DNA of 37,613 nt, from NCBI GenBank assembly GCA_024689005.1, contig JAILDU010000055.1, positions 1 through 37,613 on the forward strand, given 5' to 3'. Shown piece after piece: positions 16,907 to 25,755 of the stretch. The number at the start of each line of letters is the position of its first letter. Positions within the stretch are counted from its first letter, which is position 1. The notes under the pieces are model-generated. The model searched no databases. It worked only from the letters and a program-made list of their open reading frames with translations, and was not told the origin of the DNA. The position numbers and the translations under genes are program-made. This stretch comes from Paludibacteraceae bacterium. Its GTDB lineage: Bacteria > Bacteroidota > Bacteroidia > Bacteroidales > Paludibacteraceae.

Positions 16907-17446
16907 TCACTCATCCACCTCTATACCAAAGAGGCAACTGATATCATCGGCTTTTCCCTCCAGCACTTTGCGACCATTGAGTCCCTCCAATTCTATGAGG
17001 CAATTGACGTAGATCTTCTTAACACCCAGTTTCTTCACCAGCTCTATAGCAGCAGCCATAGAACCTCCGGTAGCAAGAATATCGTCATGTATGAGAACCA
17101 CATCATCGGCCGACAATGCATCCTTATGAATCTGAATTACATCCGTTCCATACTCCTTAGCGTAACTCACCTCTACTGTTTGAGCAGGTAGTTTACCCGG
17201 TTTGCGGATAGGTACAAAACCTGCACCTATCTCCATAGCCACCGCCGGCGCCAATATAAATCCGCGCGACTCTATGCCTACTACCTTTGTTATACCAAGG
17301 TTTTTATACTTATTAACCAGCTCATCGCGCATCCAACATAAGCACTCCGGCTTAGCAAGCGCAGTGGTTATATCCTTAAACTGAATACCCTTAACCGGAA
17401 AGTCGGGCACATTACGGATAGATTGTTTTACTTGTTCTGCTGTCAT
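16907..17446 (-). CDS. apt: Adenine phosphoribosyltransferase
   Basis: Purine salvage enzyme: adenine + PRPP to AMP + PPi, cytoplasmic. The 179 residues have the expected length. The PRPP-binding loop is VVLIHDDILATGGS (116-129) and the N-terminal family segment IRNVPDFPVKGIQFKDITT is complete. GIESRGFILAPAVA and RKPGKLP are also typical. It is separated from mnmG by 98 bp, more than most neighbours in this train. That gap contains a parS-like site, a perfect inverted repeat and a plausible promoter of its own, so it may be controlled separately from the genes upstream. Confidence 0.97.
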   Translation of the reverse strand: MTAEQVKQSIRNVPDFPVKGIQFKDITTALAKPECLCWMRDELVNKYKNLGITKVVGIESRGFILAPAVAMEIGAGFVPIRKPGKLPAQTVEVSYAKEYGTDVIQIHKDALSADDVVLIHDDILATGGSMAAAIELVKKLGVKKIYVNCLIELEGLNGRKVLEGKADDISCLFGIEVDE

Positions 17447-17491
17447 ATGCTTGTTTATATTATAGATTTCGTTTTAATTTAATATGGAGTA

Positions 17492-17507
17492 TGTTTCACG
17501 TGGAACA
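17492..17507. promoter_or_regulatory. parS site, full match
   Basis: TGTTTCACGTGGAACA fits the 16-bp ParB-binding consensus TGTTnCACGTGnAACA at every fixed position. It lies in the 98-bp apt-mnmG gap. parS sites cluster near the chromosomal origin, and mnmG (gidA) is often origin-proximal too. Confidence 0.75.
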
Positions 17508-17513
17508 TCAGGT

Positions 17514-17535
17514 TAGTTTGTACAAGTACAAACTA
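17514..17535. promoter_or_regulatory. Perfect inverted repeat at the apt promoter
   Basis: TAGTTTGTAC and GTACAAACTA are exact inverted copies with two bases between them. They cover the predicted transcription start of apt (-7 box 17534-17541). The two-base spacer makes a DNA operator likelier than an RNA hairpin, and no T tract follows. Confidence 0.55.
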
Positions 17536-17565
17536 AAAGTACATTTACCTTCCGAGCATAACAAG
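17534..17565 (-). promoter_or_regulatory. Probable promoter of apt
   Basis: Minus-strand CTTG (17562-17565), 20 bp, TACTTTTA (17534-17541). One base differs from TAnnTTTG, so this is weaker than the others. The -33 box lies inside the end of mnmG. Confidence 0.5.
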
Positions 17566-19410
17566 AAGTACACTTATATCATTAGGACTCACGCCCGGTA
17601 TACGATTGGCTTCGCCTATAGTTTTTGGGTGGATTCGCTTGAGTTTCTGTCGTGCCTCGGTACTAAGACTCTGGATATCATCATAGCGGAATGAATCCGG
17701 TATGTGTATTTGGTTGAGGCGTTGCAGCTTGTCAGCCTCCAGTTTCTCACGTTTGATATATCCGGCGTACTTGATCTGTATCTCGCAGCTCTCTATGATT
17801 TCGTCGGAGAGATTTTCTGTCTTGGCCTTAAGGGCTGGGAGTATCTCGGCGAGCATGGAGATAGTGATCTGAGGACGGAGAATGAGATCGCTGATTTTGC
17901 ACCCTTCCTTGAGAGGAGTACAGCCTATGCCCTCAAGCCACGGGTTGACATCTCTCATACTAACGTTGGTAGTATTCATGTATTCGATAAACTCACAGCA
18001 ATTAGATTGCTTAGCCGTCCACAAGTTGTGGCGATGCTGGTCGGCAAGGCCGAGCTGGTAACTGCGTTCGGTAAGTCGCTCATCGGCGTTGTCTTGTCTA
18101 AGCAAGATTCGGTATTCAGCGCGAGAGGTGAACATACGATACGGTTCATCAACTCCCTTGTTGACCAAGTCGTCGATGAGTACGCCTATATAACTCTCGT
18201 CTCTTCCCATAGTGAAAGGTGCTCCACCGTGTACGTTTTGGTGTGCATTGATTCCGGCAACCAATCCTTGTCCGGCGGCTTCTTCGTATCCGGTTGTACC
18301 ATTGATCTGTCCGGCAAAAAACAGATTAGAAATCTGTTTTGTCTCCAGTGTATGGTGAAGTTGTGTCGGGTCGAAGAAATCATATTCGATAGCATAACCC
18401 GGACGATAGAGTACGATATCCTCAAGCCCCTTGATAGTCTTGAGTCCGGCCAGTTGAACCTGCCAAGGCAGACTACTCGAGAAACCGTTGATATAATACT
18501 CATTGCTATCAACACCCTCCGGCTCAAGGAAAATCTGATGAGCTTCCTTATCGGCAAATGTAACAATCTTGGTCTCTATGCTGGGACAATAACGCGGTCC
18601 GATACTACGTATCTGTCCGTTGAAAAGAGGAGAGTCTGCCAGTCCTGCACGGAGAGTATCGTGCGTAGTAGGATTGGTATAGGTGATCCAGCATGGCATC
18701 TGCTTGAGTTGGCGCTGTACATTATCGAGGTATGAGAAGCCATGCCAAGTGACGTCGCCATCCTGACGAACCATTTGGTCGAAGTGGATAGAGCGAGCAT
18801 CTACTCTGGCAGGTGTACCAGTCTTCATTCGGTCACTTTTGAAGCCGAGCGACACAAGTTGTTCGGTCAGTCCGTATGATGCCGGCTCAGATGTACGTCC
18901 CCCAGGTATCTGCGTGCGGCCACAGTGCATCAATCCGTTGAGAAAAGTGCCGTTGGTAAGTACGACAGAGGAGGCATGCATCTCGACACCTAACATAGTG
19001 CGTACTCCGCACACCTTATTATCTTTGATAATAAGACTTGTGACAATATCCTGCCATAGGTAGAGGTTATCGGTATGGGAAAGCACACGCACCCACTCCT
19101 CAATAAATCGTTTTCTATCACTCTGGCTGCGGGGACTCCACATAGCTGGTCCTTTGCTTTGGTTGAGCATGCGGAACTGGATAGCACTACGGTCGGTAAC
19201 GATACCCATCTGTCCGCCCAGTGCATCTATCTCACGAACTATCTGTCCCTTGGCTATACCTCCCACAGCCGGGTTGCAACTCATCTGCGCAATCTTGTTC
19301 ATATCCATAGTGATAAGCAAGGTACGACTACCCATACGGGCTGCTGCACTGGCAGCCTCGCATCCCGCATGACCTGCGCCTACCACTATGACGTCATAAT
19401 TAAAGTCCAT
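17545..19410 (-). CDS. mnmG: tRNA uridine-5-carboxymethylaminomethyl modification enzyme MnmG (GidA)
   Basis: FAD enzyme that with MnmE installs cmnm5/nm5 groups on wobble uridine 34 of several tRNAs. The 621 residues match the family length. The dinucleotide-binding motif [10 protein letters not shown] is at 11-20. Family blocks [51 protein letters not shown] and [19 protein letters not shown] are all present, and the C-terminal helical MnmE-binding part ends [15 protein letters not shown]. It starts 11 bp after yraN and is probably co-transcribed with it. Its historical name gidA reflects its frequent location near oriC, consistent with the parS site 38 bp beyond its stop. Confidence 0.97.
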   Translation of the reverse strand: MDFNYDVIVVGAGHAGCEAASAAARMGSRTLLITMDMNKIAQMSCNPAVGGIAKGQIVREIDALGGQMGIVTDRSAIQFRMLNQSKGPAMWSPRSQSDRKRFIEEWVRVLSHTDNLYLWQDIVTSLIIKDNKVCGVRTMLGVEMHASSVVLTNGTFLNGLMHCGRTQIPGGRTSEPASYGLTEQLVSLGFKSDRMKTGTPARVDARSIHFDQMVRQDGDVTWHGFSYLDNVQRQLKQMPCWITYTNPTTHDTLRAGLADSPLFNGQIRSIGPRYCPSIETKIVTFADKEAHQIFLEPEGVDSNEYYINGFSSSLPWQVQLAGLKTIKGLEDIVLYRPGYAIEYDFFDPTQLHHTLETKQISNLFFAGQINGTTGYEEAAGQGLVAGINAHQNVHGGAPFTMGRDESYIGVLIDDLVNKGVDEPYRMFTSRAEYRILLRQDNADERLTERSYQLGLADQHRHNLWTAKQSNCCEFIEYMNTTNVSMRDVNPWLEGIGCTPLKEGCKISDLILRPQITISMLAEILPALKAKTENLSDEIIESCEIQIKYAGYIKREKLEADKLQRLNQIHIPDSFRYDDIQSLSTEARQKLKRIHPKTIGEANRIPGVSPNDISVLLVMLGR

Positions 19411-19421
19411 ACATTATAATA

Positions 19422-19859
19422 CTATATCGGTCGTGTTCTGTGGTGCCATTTCCATTCTCCATTGTAGCTACTTGCAGTTGCTGTGCGCAACTTAGGTACA
19501 AACGCATTTTCCAAATGGCACCTATATGTTATTTCTTGTGTCTCGGGGTTGACAAGAAGTCCGATGATATCTAACCTAACTTGCTTGTCCGTCTTGTTGC
19601 TTTTGATATACGCGTTAGCTGCAGCCACCATGCGGCGTTTCTTTCCCTCATCTACAAACTGCTCGGGCAGGATATTGCCGTACGTAGAAGTGCGAGCCTT
19701 GACTTCAGCAAAGACTATGGTACGTCTGTCTTCAGCTATCAGGTCTATCTCCAGATGGCCGAGCCGCCAGTTGCGTTCTGTGATGGAGAAGCCTTTCTTC
19801 TTCAGCATACGTGCAGCTTCCTCTTCACCCTTGATTCCTATGGGATTGGTTACAAACAT
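19422..19859 (-). CDS. YraN/UPF0102 family nuclease-fold protein
   Basis: A 145-residue member of UPF0102, with the restriction-endonuclease-like fold resembling archaeal Holliday-junction resolvases; cellular role uncertain. From the ATG at 19859 the protein reads MFVTNPIGIKGEEEAARML, then ITERNWRLGHLEIDLIAED with the acidic residues Glu37 and Asp39, and VFAEVKARTS with Glu52 and Lys54, forming the E...D...E-x-K site. The open frame runs up to 19931, but those residues lie inside rodA, and the ATG chosen is two bases below the rodA stop. Part of the mreB-to-gldB train. Confidence 0.9.
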   Translation of the reverse strand: MFVTNPIGIKGEEEAARMLKKKGFSITERNWRLGHLEIDLIAEDRRTIVFAEVKARTSTYGNILPEQFVDEGKKRRMVAAANAYIKSNKTDKQVRLDIIGLLVNPETQEITYRCHLENAFVPKLRTATASSYNGEWKWHHRTRPI

Positions 19860-19861
19860 AG

Positions 19862-21325
19862 TTATCGCAATTGGTCCATACGTGCTGCATCCAGACGCAA
19901 CAATATAAACAACAACATAGTGAATCCCCATAGCGAGCTACCGCCATAACTGAAGAAAGGCAACGGAATACCGATCACAGGCAACACGCCTAACACCATT
20001 CCAACATTGATCATGAGATGGAAGAGGAATATGCTGGCGACTGCATAGGCGTATATCTGATTGAAGATAGTACGCTGACGCTCTGCTATACTGATGAGAT
20101 GGAGGATAAAGAATAGGTAAACCAAGAGTACTATCAATGATCCGAAGAATCCCCACTCTTCTCCCACGGTACAGAAGATAAAGTCGGTATCCTGCTCAGG
20201 CACGAACTGCAGCTTGGTTTGCGTTCCCTTGAGGTATCCTTTGCCAAAGAATCGTCCGGATCCGATAGCTATGCGGGCTTGATTGACGTTATAGCCTGCG
20301 CCGGCCAAGTCCTCTTTCATACCCAGGAGCACCTCAATACGCGTACGCTGGTGAGGCTTGAGGACATTATTGAAGACAAACCCGCATACCTGCGTATATC
20401 CGATACAAACCAATCCGAAAACAGCAATCCATATCAAACTATATCTACGGTAATACAGCGATATAATCATTGCATAGATACTCAAAGCAACTACTATACC
20501 GACTGACATCCAATTGAACGGAACGACCCACCATATATTGATTAGCGCTCCTATGCCGTATGTAGCCGCAATGACGGCTAACATGATAGGCAGTTGCCAG
20601 CGCTTGGGATGCTCTTTGCAAATAAAGAATATCTCTATAGCCATTAATAGGATCATACAACTGACCATGCCGACATCTCCCGAACCTATGGGTAAAGGAA
20701 TAGTACTGAGTCGAATACTAAGTATGAACAACGTTACGGCAGCCACACAACTCCATAAGATGTGCGGAGTCATGCCTTGGCGATAGAACACCAGCAGAAA
20801 GGCAGCAAAAACCAAGGCTGAACCGGTCTCTTTCTGCAGAATCATAATAACCAACGCAGGCACACCAATGAGGGCAAAAGGAACGATCAAATCGCGCCAT
20901 CCTCGTAGTTTGTAGTCATACCTGCTCATATACTTGGCAACAGCCAAAGCGACTATACATTTGGCAAACTCGGCGGGCTGCAGACTGACCGGTCCGAGCG
21001 ATATCCAACTCAGCGATCCCTTGATATCGTGCGCCAAGAATGGCGTTGCTATCAACAATAACAGCATAAGAATGTATGCCACATAAGCCAGCAGATCATA
21101 GGTCTTGTAGTCTATTAGCAACAGAGTACCTCCCATGGCTATTGAGCCGAGTATCCAAACGAACTGCTTACCGGCACGGTTGGAGAAGTCCACTATGCTG
21201 GTTTGATCGAAATTGTAGCTGGCTCCATATATATTGAGCCACCCAAAGAAGACCAACGCGATGAAAAAGCCTATAGTAGGCCAGTCCACGTTCTGCAATA
21301 TGTTACCATTTCTTGACGCGCTCAT
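19862..21325 (-). CDS. rodA: Rod-shape peptidoglycan polymerase RodA (SEDS family)
   Basis: Inner-membrane glycosyltransferase that polymerises lipid II during elongation, paired with PBP2. The 487 residues have about eleven membrane segments and are longer than the 370 or so of E. coli RodA. The extra length lies around residues 190-300, with additional hydrophobic helices ([20 protein letters not shown] onward); long RodA proteins of this kind are, as I recall, usual in Bacteroidales. Conserved SEDS signatures are [32 protein letters not shown], the loop [48 protein letters not shown] and [14 protein letters not shown]. It overlaps mrdA by 23 bp. Confidence 0.95.
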   Translation of the reverse strand: [487 protein letters not shown]

Positions 21326-23126
21326 TCAGTACTGCGCTTCCTATGCGTTTTCTTAAATCTTTTCTTTTGACTTCACCGGTCAGATATTGCTCTATCAGCA
21401 TGCTGGCAATAGGGCATGCCCAAGTAGCGCCAAAACCGGCGTTTTCTACTACTACGGCCACAGCTATCTGCGGGTCATCTACCGGTGCAAATCCGATGAA
21501 TATAGCATGATCCTTGCCATGCGGGTTCTGAGCCGTACCGGTCTTGCCTGCTATCTCTATGCCCTCTATGGGATAGTAGCGGCCTGTACCATATATCATC
21601 ACTCTATGCATACCGTCTTTGACAACAGCAAAATGCTCTTTGTCAATATTCAAGTAATGAATATGCGATAACATAGAGTCGTTCTTATTCAGATGCGGCG
21701 TGATGAAGTATCCTTCGTTGGCAATAGCAGCAGCCTGGTTAGCCAACTGCAACGGTGTGGCCAATATCTCTCCCTGACCTATACTGAGTGAACGTATCGT
21801 GATAGCTTTCCAGCCTGTCTCGCCGTAGTGTTTGTCAAAGAAACGTGCGCTGGGTATATTGCCGGATGACTGTTCGCTCAGGTCGGTATCGGAGAAACGC
21901 TGCCCCATACCGAAAGCCATCACTTCGCTACGCCATTGCTCATAGCGCATATGTATTTCCATTCCACCCTTCTGAATCATGTCCCTGAAGGCACACCAGA
22001 AATACGGGTTACAACTCTGTTCTATAGCCTTATCCAATGCTACGGGCGAACCGTGATGATGGGTACACTTGATAGGCGTACTACTCGGTCCGGAACAAGC
22101 ATAAAGCGTCTTAGGCGTAATAGCACCTTCCTGCAGACACACCAAGGCCTGAATAGTCTTGAAGGTCGATCCGGGAGGATAAGTAGCCTGCGTAGCACGG
22201 TTCATCAGAGGCTTAGTCGGATCGTTGAGCAATTGGTTATAATTGTTGCTACGTTCATTGCCTATCAGCACTTTGGGATTCCATGCCGGACTGGATGCCA
22301 AAGCAAGCACTTCGCCTGTCTTAGGTTCGATAGCCACTGCACTACCCACTTTGCCGGCAAGCAGTTCTTCGGCCAACATCTGCAACTTAATATCCAACGT
22401 AGTTGTCAGATCCGTTCCTGCCACAGCTGTTCTATCCATTTCACCATCCTGGTAACTGCCTTGCATTCGTCCACGGGAGTCTCGCATGAGTACCTTAACG
22501 CCTTTCTCACCGCGCAGCTCTTTCTCATACGTTCGCTCTAGACCGTCACGTCCGGAATAATCGCCGCGCGAATAATAGGCATCATTGTCTATATCATTCT
22601 GGTTGACTTCGCCCACCGAACCCAACACGTGTGCTGCAGCATTATAGGTATAATCACGAAGCGTACGCTTTTGGATCTGCACTCCCGGATAGAGAAAAAG
22701 CGACTCCTGCAGAGTAGCAACATCTTCTTTTTTCAGTTGACCGATGAAGACCTGGGGAGTATAACGCGAATAGCCGCGATTCTTACGACGATCCTTGATC
22801 TCTGCGACACGCTCATCAAACTCCGCACGACGGATGCCCAAACAGCGACAAAAACCCGTTGTATCCCAATCGGCACCCATGTCGCGCATGGTAATCGTTA
22901 CCTCATAAATAGGCTGATTGAATACCAATAACTCTCCATTACGATCATATATCAGACCACGTGCCGGATAAATAGTCTGTTTGACTAAGGCGTTGGTCTC
23001 AGCTTGATCCTTGGTCGATTGATCGATTACTTGCAAATAAAACAACCTGAATATATACACCAATACCACACCAATAGCTATACCACTGATGGTGTATCTG
23101 CGTTTATAGTAAAGGTCGTTAATCAT
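21303..23126 (-). CDS. mrdA: Penicillin-binding protein 2 (elongasome transpeptidase)
   Basis: Periplasmic class B PBP cross-linking side-wall peptidoglycan with RodA. The 607 residues begin with one membrane anchor (about 14-34, YTISGIAIGVVLVYIFRLFY). A pedestal domain follows with the conserved PARGLIYDRNGELLVFN, then the transpeptidase domain with the nucleophile in PPGSTFK (Ser near 318), SCN near 369 and KTGTAQ near 526. The C-terminus is short. It sits between mreD (4-bp overlap) and rodA (23-bp overlap), the standard elongasome arrangement. Confidence 0.96.
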   Translation of the reverse strand: MINDLYYKRRYTISGIAIGVVLVYIFRLFYLQVIDQSTKDQAETNALVKQTIYPARGLIYDRNGELLVFNQPIYEVTITMRDMGADWDTTGFCRCLGIRRAEFDERVAEIKDRRKNRGYSRYTPQVFIGQLKKEDVATLQESLFLYPGVQIQKRTLRDYTYNAAAHVLGSVGEVNQNDIDNDAYYSRGDYSGRDGLERTYEKELRGEKGVKVLMRDSRGRMQGSYQDGEMDRTAVAGTDLTTTLDIKLQMLAEELLAGKVGSAVAIEPKTGEVLALASSPAWNPKVLIGNERSNNYNQLLNDPTKPLMNRATQATYPPGSTFKTIQALVCLQEGAITPKTLYACSGPSSTPIKCTHHHGSPVALDKAIEQSCNPYFWCAFRDMIQKGGMEIHMRYEQWRSEVMAFGMGQRFSDTDLSEQSSGNIPSARFFDKHYGETGWKAITIRSLSIGQGEILATPLQLANQAAAIANEGYFITPHLNKNDSMLSHIHYLNIDKEHFAVVKDGMHRVMIYGTGRYYPIEGIEIAGKTGTAQNPHGKDHAIFIGFAPVDDPQIAVAVVVENAGFGATWACPIASMLIEQYLTGEVKRKDLRKRIGSAVLNERVKKW

Positions 23127-23617
23127 CTATTTATCAATAAGTTATAACCAATTACAAAAAGTATGGTCAACAATCCGCTCACTATTGTCTCGAGCAATAC
23201 ATAGCCGAAATGCGACCAGCTCCATGCAGCCAGCATGAATACTGCCAAATGATGGATAAGTACCAAAATAACAGTATATTTGATTAGGGCTCCGGCTCCT
23301 AACGAGCGCAGGCTGACCTGTTCGTTCAGTCGGTCTATATCGGTAACGAGCATGCCTAACACATACGGGCGCAAGAACATGACAAAGATACAAGCACCAA
23401 TATGAACACCCAGCGAATTGCTGAATACATCCATCACCAATCCGGCTAAGGCACCTATCACCATTTCTGTGTTGCGATGCGACGTGATCGGCATCAGCAA
23501 CAGGCACATCACGTATATAAACGGATGACATACGCCGAGTAGCTGCAACTGGTCAACCAGCAGAACCTGCAGGACCATAATCACCACATAGCGAATTATT
23601 TGCTTAGTCAAGTCCAT
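23123..23617 (-). CDS. mreD: Rod shape-determining membrane protein MreD
   Basis: A 164-residue inner-membrane protein with about five helices and little sequence conservation. The N-terminal helix runs from residue 8 (IRYVVIMVLQVLLVDQLQLLG), and HPFIYVMCLLLMPI and IGALAGLVMDVFSNSLGVH follow, the latter resembling the GxxxGLxxDxxxxxxxG pattern of MreD. The identification rests partly on position between mreC (14-bp overlap) and mrdA (4-bp overlap). Expected to link MreC to MreB and the RodA-PBP2 pair. Confidence 0.92.
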   Translation of the reverse strand: MDLTKQIIRYVVIMVLQVLLVDQLQLLGVCHPFIYVMCLLLMPITSHRNTEMVIGALAGLVMDVFSNSLGVHIGACIFVMFLRPYVLGMLVTDIDRLNEQVSLRSLGAGALIKYTVILVLIHHLAVFMLAAWSWSHFGYVLLETIVSGLLTILFVIGYNLLINR

Positions 23618-24395
23618 ACTCTGTTTCCTCCAGTTCTTCTAGTTCGTCTTGGTTTGCATTCTTTATCACTTCTACGTACTTCAATCGCTTGAAGTTAGCC
23701 TGCAGTCTGACACGTATTGTATAATACGAGTCGCCTTCATGGAGCACTCTACTCTCCACCACTCCCACCGGCAATCCCTCCGGGAACACCGGACTCAAAC
23801 CGCTCGTTACTATCGTATCGCCTATGTTGACTACCAGGTGCGATGGTATATCTGCCAATTGAGCATACCTGATGTCCGATCCGTCCCATTGCAGGAATCC
23901 GACAAAATCGTTCTTCTTGAAGCGGCAACTCAGATTGGTCTGCATGTTGATGATTGGCAATACTACACTGTAGTTAAGTCCTACTGTACGTACTATACCA
24001 ACCACTCCATCTTGGTTACGGACACCTTGACCGCGTCTGATACCGTCATTCTCACCTCTGTCTATAGTCAAATAGTTATGCAACCTATCGGTAGTCAGTT
24101 GAACCACCCTGACTGAGTGGTAACTAATGGCACTATCGCCTTGCAGCAAAGCCAACTGGTTACGCAACATCGCATTCTCCTCTGCTAATTGCGAGTTGAT
24201 TCGCTTCAGACGAAAATAATCTCGTATGACCTCTTCCTGCTCATATTGCCATGCTATCACTTCGTTAGCTGTACTAAGCACACTGCTGCGAGGATAAGCC
24301 TGATTATAGAACAACAGCAAAAAGGCAGCAACTTCCAGGAGTATGAATACCAGGAAGTTGCTATATCTGAGCAGTATTTTCCACAGGTTCTGCAT
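23604..24395 (-). CDS. mreC: Rod shape-determining protein MreC
   Basis: Bitopic inner-membrane protein that activates PBP2-RodA and couples them to MreB. The 263 residues have one membrane helix (about 12-31, NFLVFILLEVAAFLLLFYNQ), a coiled coil at about 55-88 (RLKRINSQLAEENAMLRNQL), and the two-barrel periplasmic domain with LTIDRGENDGIRRGQGVRNQ, GVVGIVRTVG and VVNIGDTIVTSGLSPVFPEGLPVGVV, all characteristic. The acidic C-terminal tail (NANQDELEELEETEYGLD) overlaps the start of mreD. It lies 18 bp after mreB. Confidence 0.96.
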   Translation of the reverse strand: MQNLWKILLRYSNFLVFILLEVAAFLLLFYNQAYPRSSVLSTANEVIAWQYEQEEVIRDYFRLKRINSQLAEENAMLRNQLALLQGDSAISYHSVRVVQLTTDRLHNYLTIDRGENDGIRRGQGVRNQDGVVGIVRTVGLNYSVVLPIINMQTNLSCRFKKNDFVGFLQWDGSDIRYAQLADIPSHLVVNIGDTIVTSGLSPVFPEGLPVGVVESRVLHEGDSYYTIRVRLQANFKRLKYVEVIKNANQDELEELEETEYGLD

Positions 24396-24413
24396 GGCTC
24401 CTATGGATTAGGA

Positions 24414-25433
24414 TTAACGAATCAGGAAGCCGAAGTTATTCACGTTCTTCAACGCAATACCTGTGCCTCGTGCAACGGAATGCAACGGATCGTCTGCTAC
24501 GTGGAACGGGATGGTGATCTTGTCAGTCAAGCGCTTAGCCAATCCGTGCAGCAAAGCTCCACCACCGGCCAGGTATATACCGCGCTTAACGATATCCGAG
24601 TACAACTCAGGAGGAGTAGCCTCCAACGCCTGAAGAATTGCACCTTCTATCTTAGACACACTCTTCTCCAGACAGTGGGAAATCTCCTGATAGCTGACAG
24701 GTACGGACATCGGCAGGGCTGTCACCTTGTTAGGACCAACTACTATGAAGTCCTCCGGCGCATCTTCCAGCTCAGGCAAGGCTGATCCAACCTGTATCTT
24801 GATGCGCTCGGCTGTCGGTTCATCAATACGCAAGTTGTGCATACGACCCATATACTCGATTATATCTTGGTTGAAGTCATCACCTGCTATCTTGATAGAC
24901 TTGTTGCTCACAATACCACCAAGCGAGATGACGGCAATCTCGGTCGTACCACCACCTATATCTACTATCATACAACCCTCAGGACTTTCTACATCCAAGC
25001 CTATTCCGATTGCAGCTGCCATAGGCTCGTAGATCATATATATATCACGGCCTCCTGCATGTTCTGAACTATCGCGCACAGCACGTATCTCCACTTCGGT
25101 CGAACCAGACGGAATACATACCACCATGCGAATAGACGGAGTAAACAACTGGGTCTGCTTCGGAATCATCTTGATCATACCGCGAATCATCATCTCGCAC
25201 GCATAGAAGTCTGCTATGACACCATCGCGCAAGGGACGAACGGTTCGGATCATATTTCCACCCTTTCCAATCATCTGCTGTGCTTTACGACCGACAGCAA
25301 CCATCTTGTTGTCTGCCATCGAAATTGCTACTACCGAAGGCTCATCCACTACCACCTTGTCATCACACATGATGATGGTGTTGGCTGTTCCCAAGTCAAT
25401 CGCAATCTCTTGAGTAAAAGAAAAAAGTCCCAT
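24414..25433 (-). CDS. mreB: Rod shape-determining actin homologue MreB
   Basis: Membrane-associated actin-like filament protein that orients the elongation machinery. The 339 residues start MGLFSFTQEIAIDLGTANTI, with the short amphipathic N-terminus and first phosphate-binding loop. Later come the second loop GCMIVDIGGGTTEIAVISLGG and the adenosine motif GIYLAGGGALLHGL. The frame is open to 25505 but that extension lacks family similarity; an ATG one codon upstream (25434-25436) is also possible. First gene of the elongasome operon, with a leader of about 165 nt containing three tandem 11-bp repeats. Confidence 0.97.
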   Translation of the reverse strand: MGLFSFTQEIAIDLGTANTIIMCDDKVVVDEPSVVAISMADNKMVAVGRKAQQMIGKGGNMIRTVRPLRDGVIADFYACEMMIRGMIKMIPKQTQLFTPSIRMVVCIPSGSTEVEIRAVRDSSEHAGGRDIYMIYEPMAAAIGIGLDVESPEGCMIVDIGGGTTEIAVISLGGIVSNKSIKIAGDDFNQDIIEYMGRMHNLRIDEPTAERIKIQVGSALPELEDAPEDFIVVGPNKVTALPMSVPVSYQEISHCLEKSVSKIEGAILQALEATPPELYSDIVKRGIYLAGGGALLHGLAKRLTDKITIPFHVADDPLHSVARGTGIALKNVNNFGFLIR

Positions 25434-25517
25434 CATTATATCGTTGTTTTTGTTTTTACAATTCTTCCGGCTCGCTTCATCGAACTCATATCGAAGGCCA
25501 GTCAACTCAAACCGAAC

Positions 25518-25550
25518 TTTTATCGGGGTTTTATCGGGGTTTTATCGGGG
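25518..25550. repeat. Three perfect 11-bp tandem repeats in the mreB leader
   Basis: Three head-to-tail copies of TTTTATCGGGG (plus-strand reading), at 25518-25528, 25529-25539 and 25540-25550, between the mreB promoter and its start codon. A related single unit (TTTTATCGGGC) lies at about 25723-25733, upstream of the promoter. Purpose unknown. Confidence 0.9.
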
Positions 25551-25603
25551 TTTAAAACAGGATAAAAACACGATAATTAACCGCACAAAAAACTAAAAGC
25601 GTG

Positions 25604-25635
25604 CAAAATTACAACTTTTTTTTTATATATGCAAG
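25604..25635 (-). promoter_or_regulatory. Promoter of the mreB operon
   Basis: Minus-strand CTTG (25632-25635), 20 bp, TAATTTTG (25604-25611). The spacer is a long A/T run. It predicts a leader of about 165 nt, the longest for any protein gene here. Confidence 0.75.
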
Positions 25636-25755
25636 CGCGCGTGGTCATTTTTTGTCTAAAAAATATCAAAATATGCTGCGAATAGCAAGGTTACCTCTTC
25701 GCATCTAAAGGCAACTTTCGCTGATTTTATCGGGCTTCACACTACGAAATACTAA

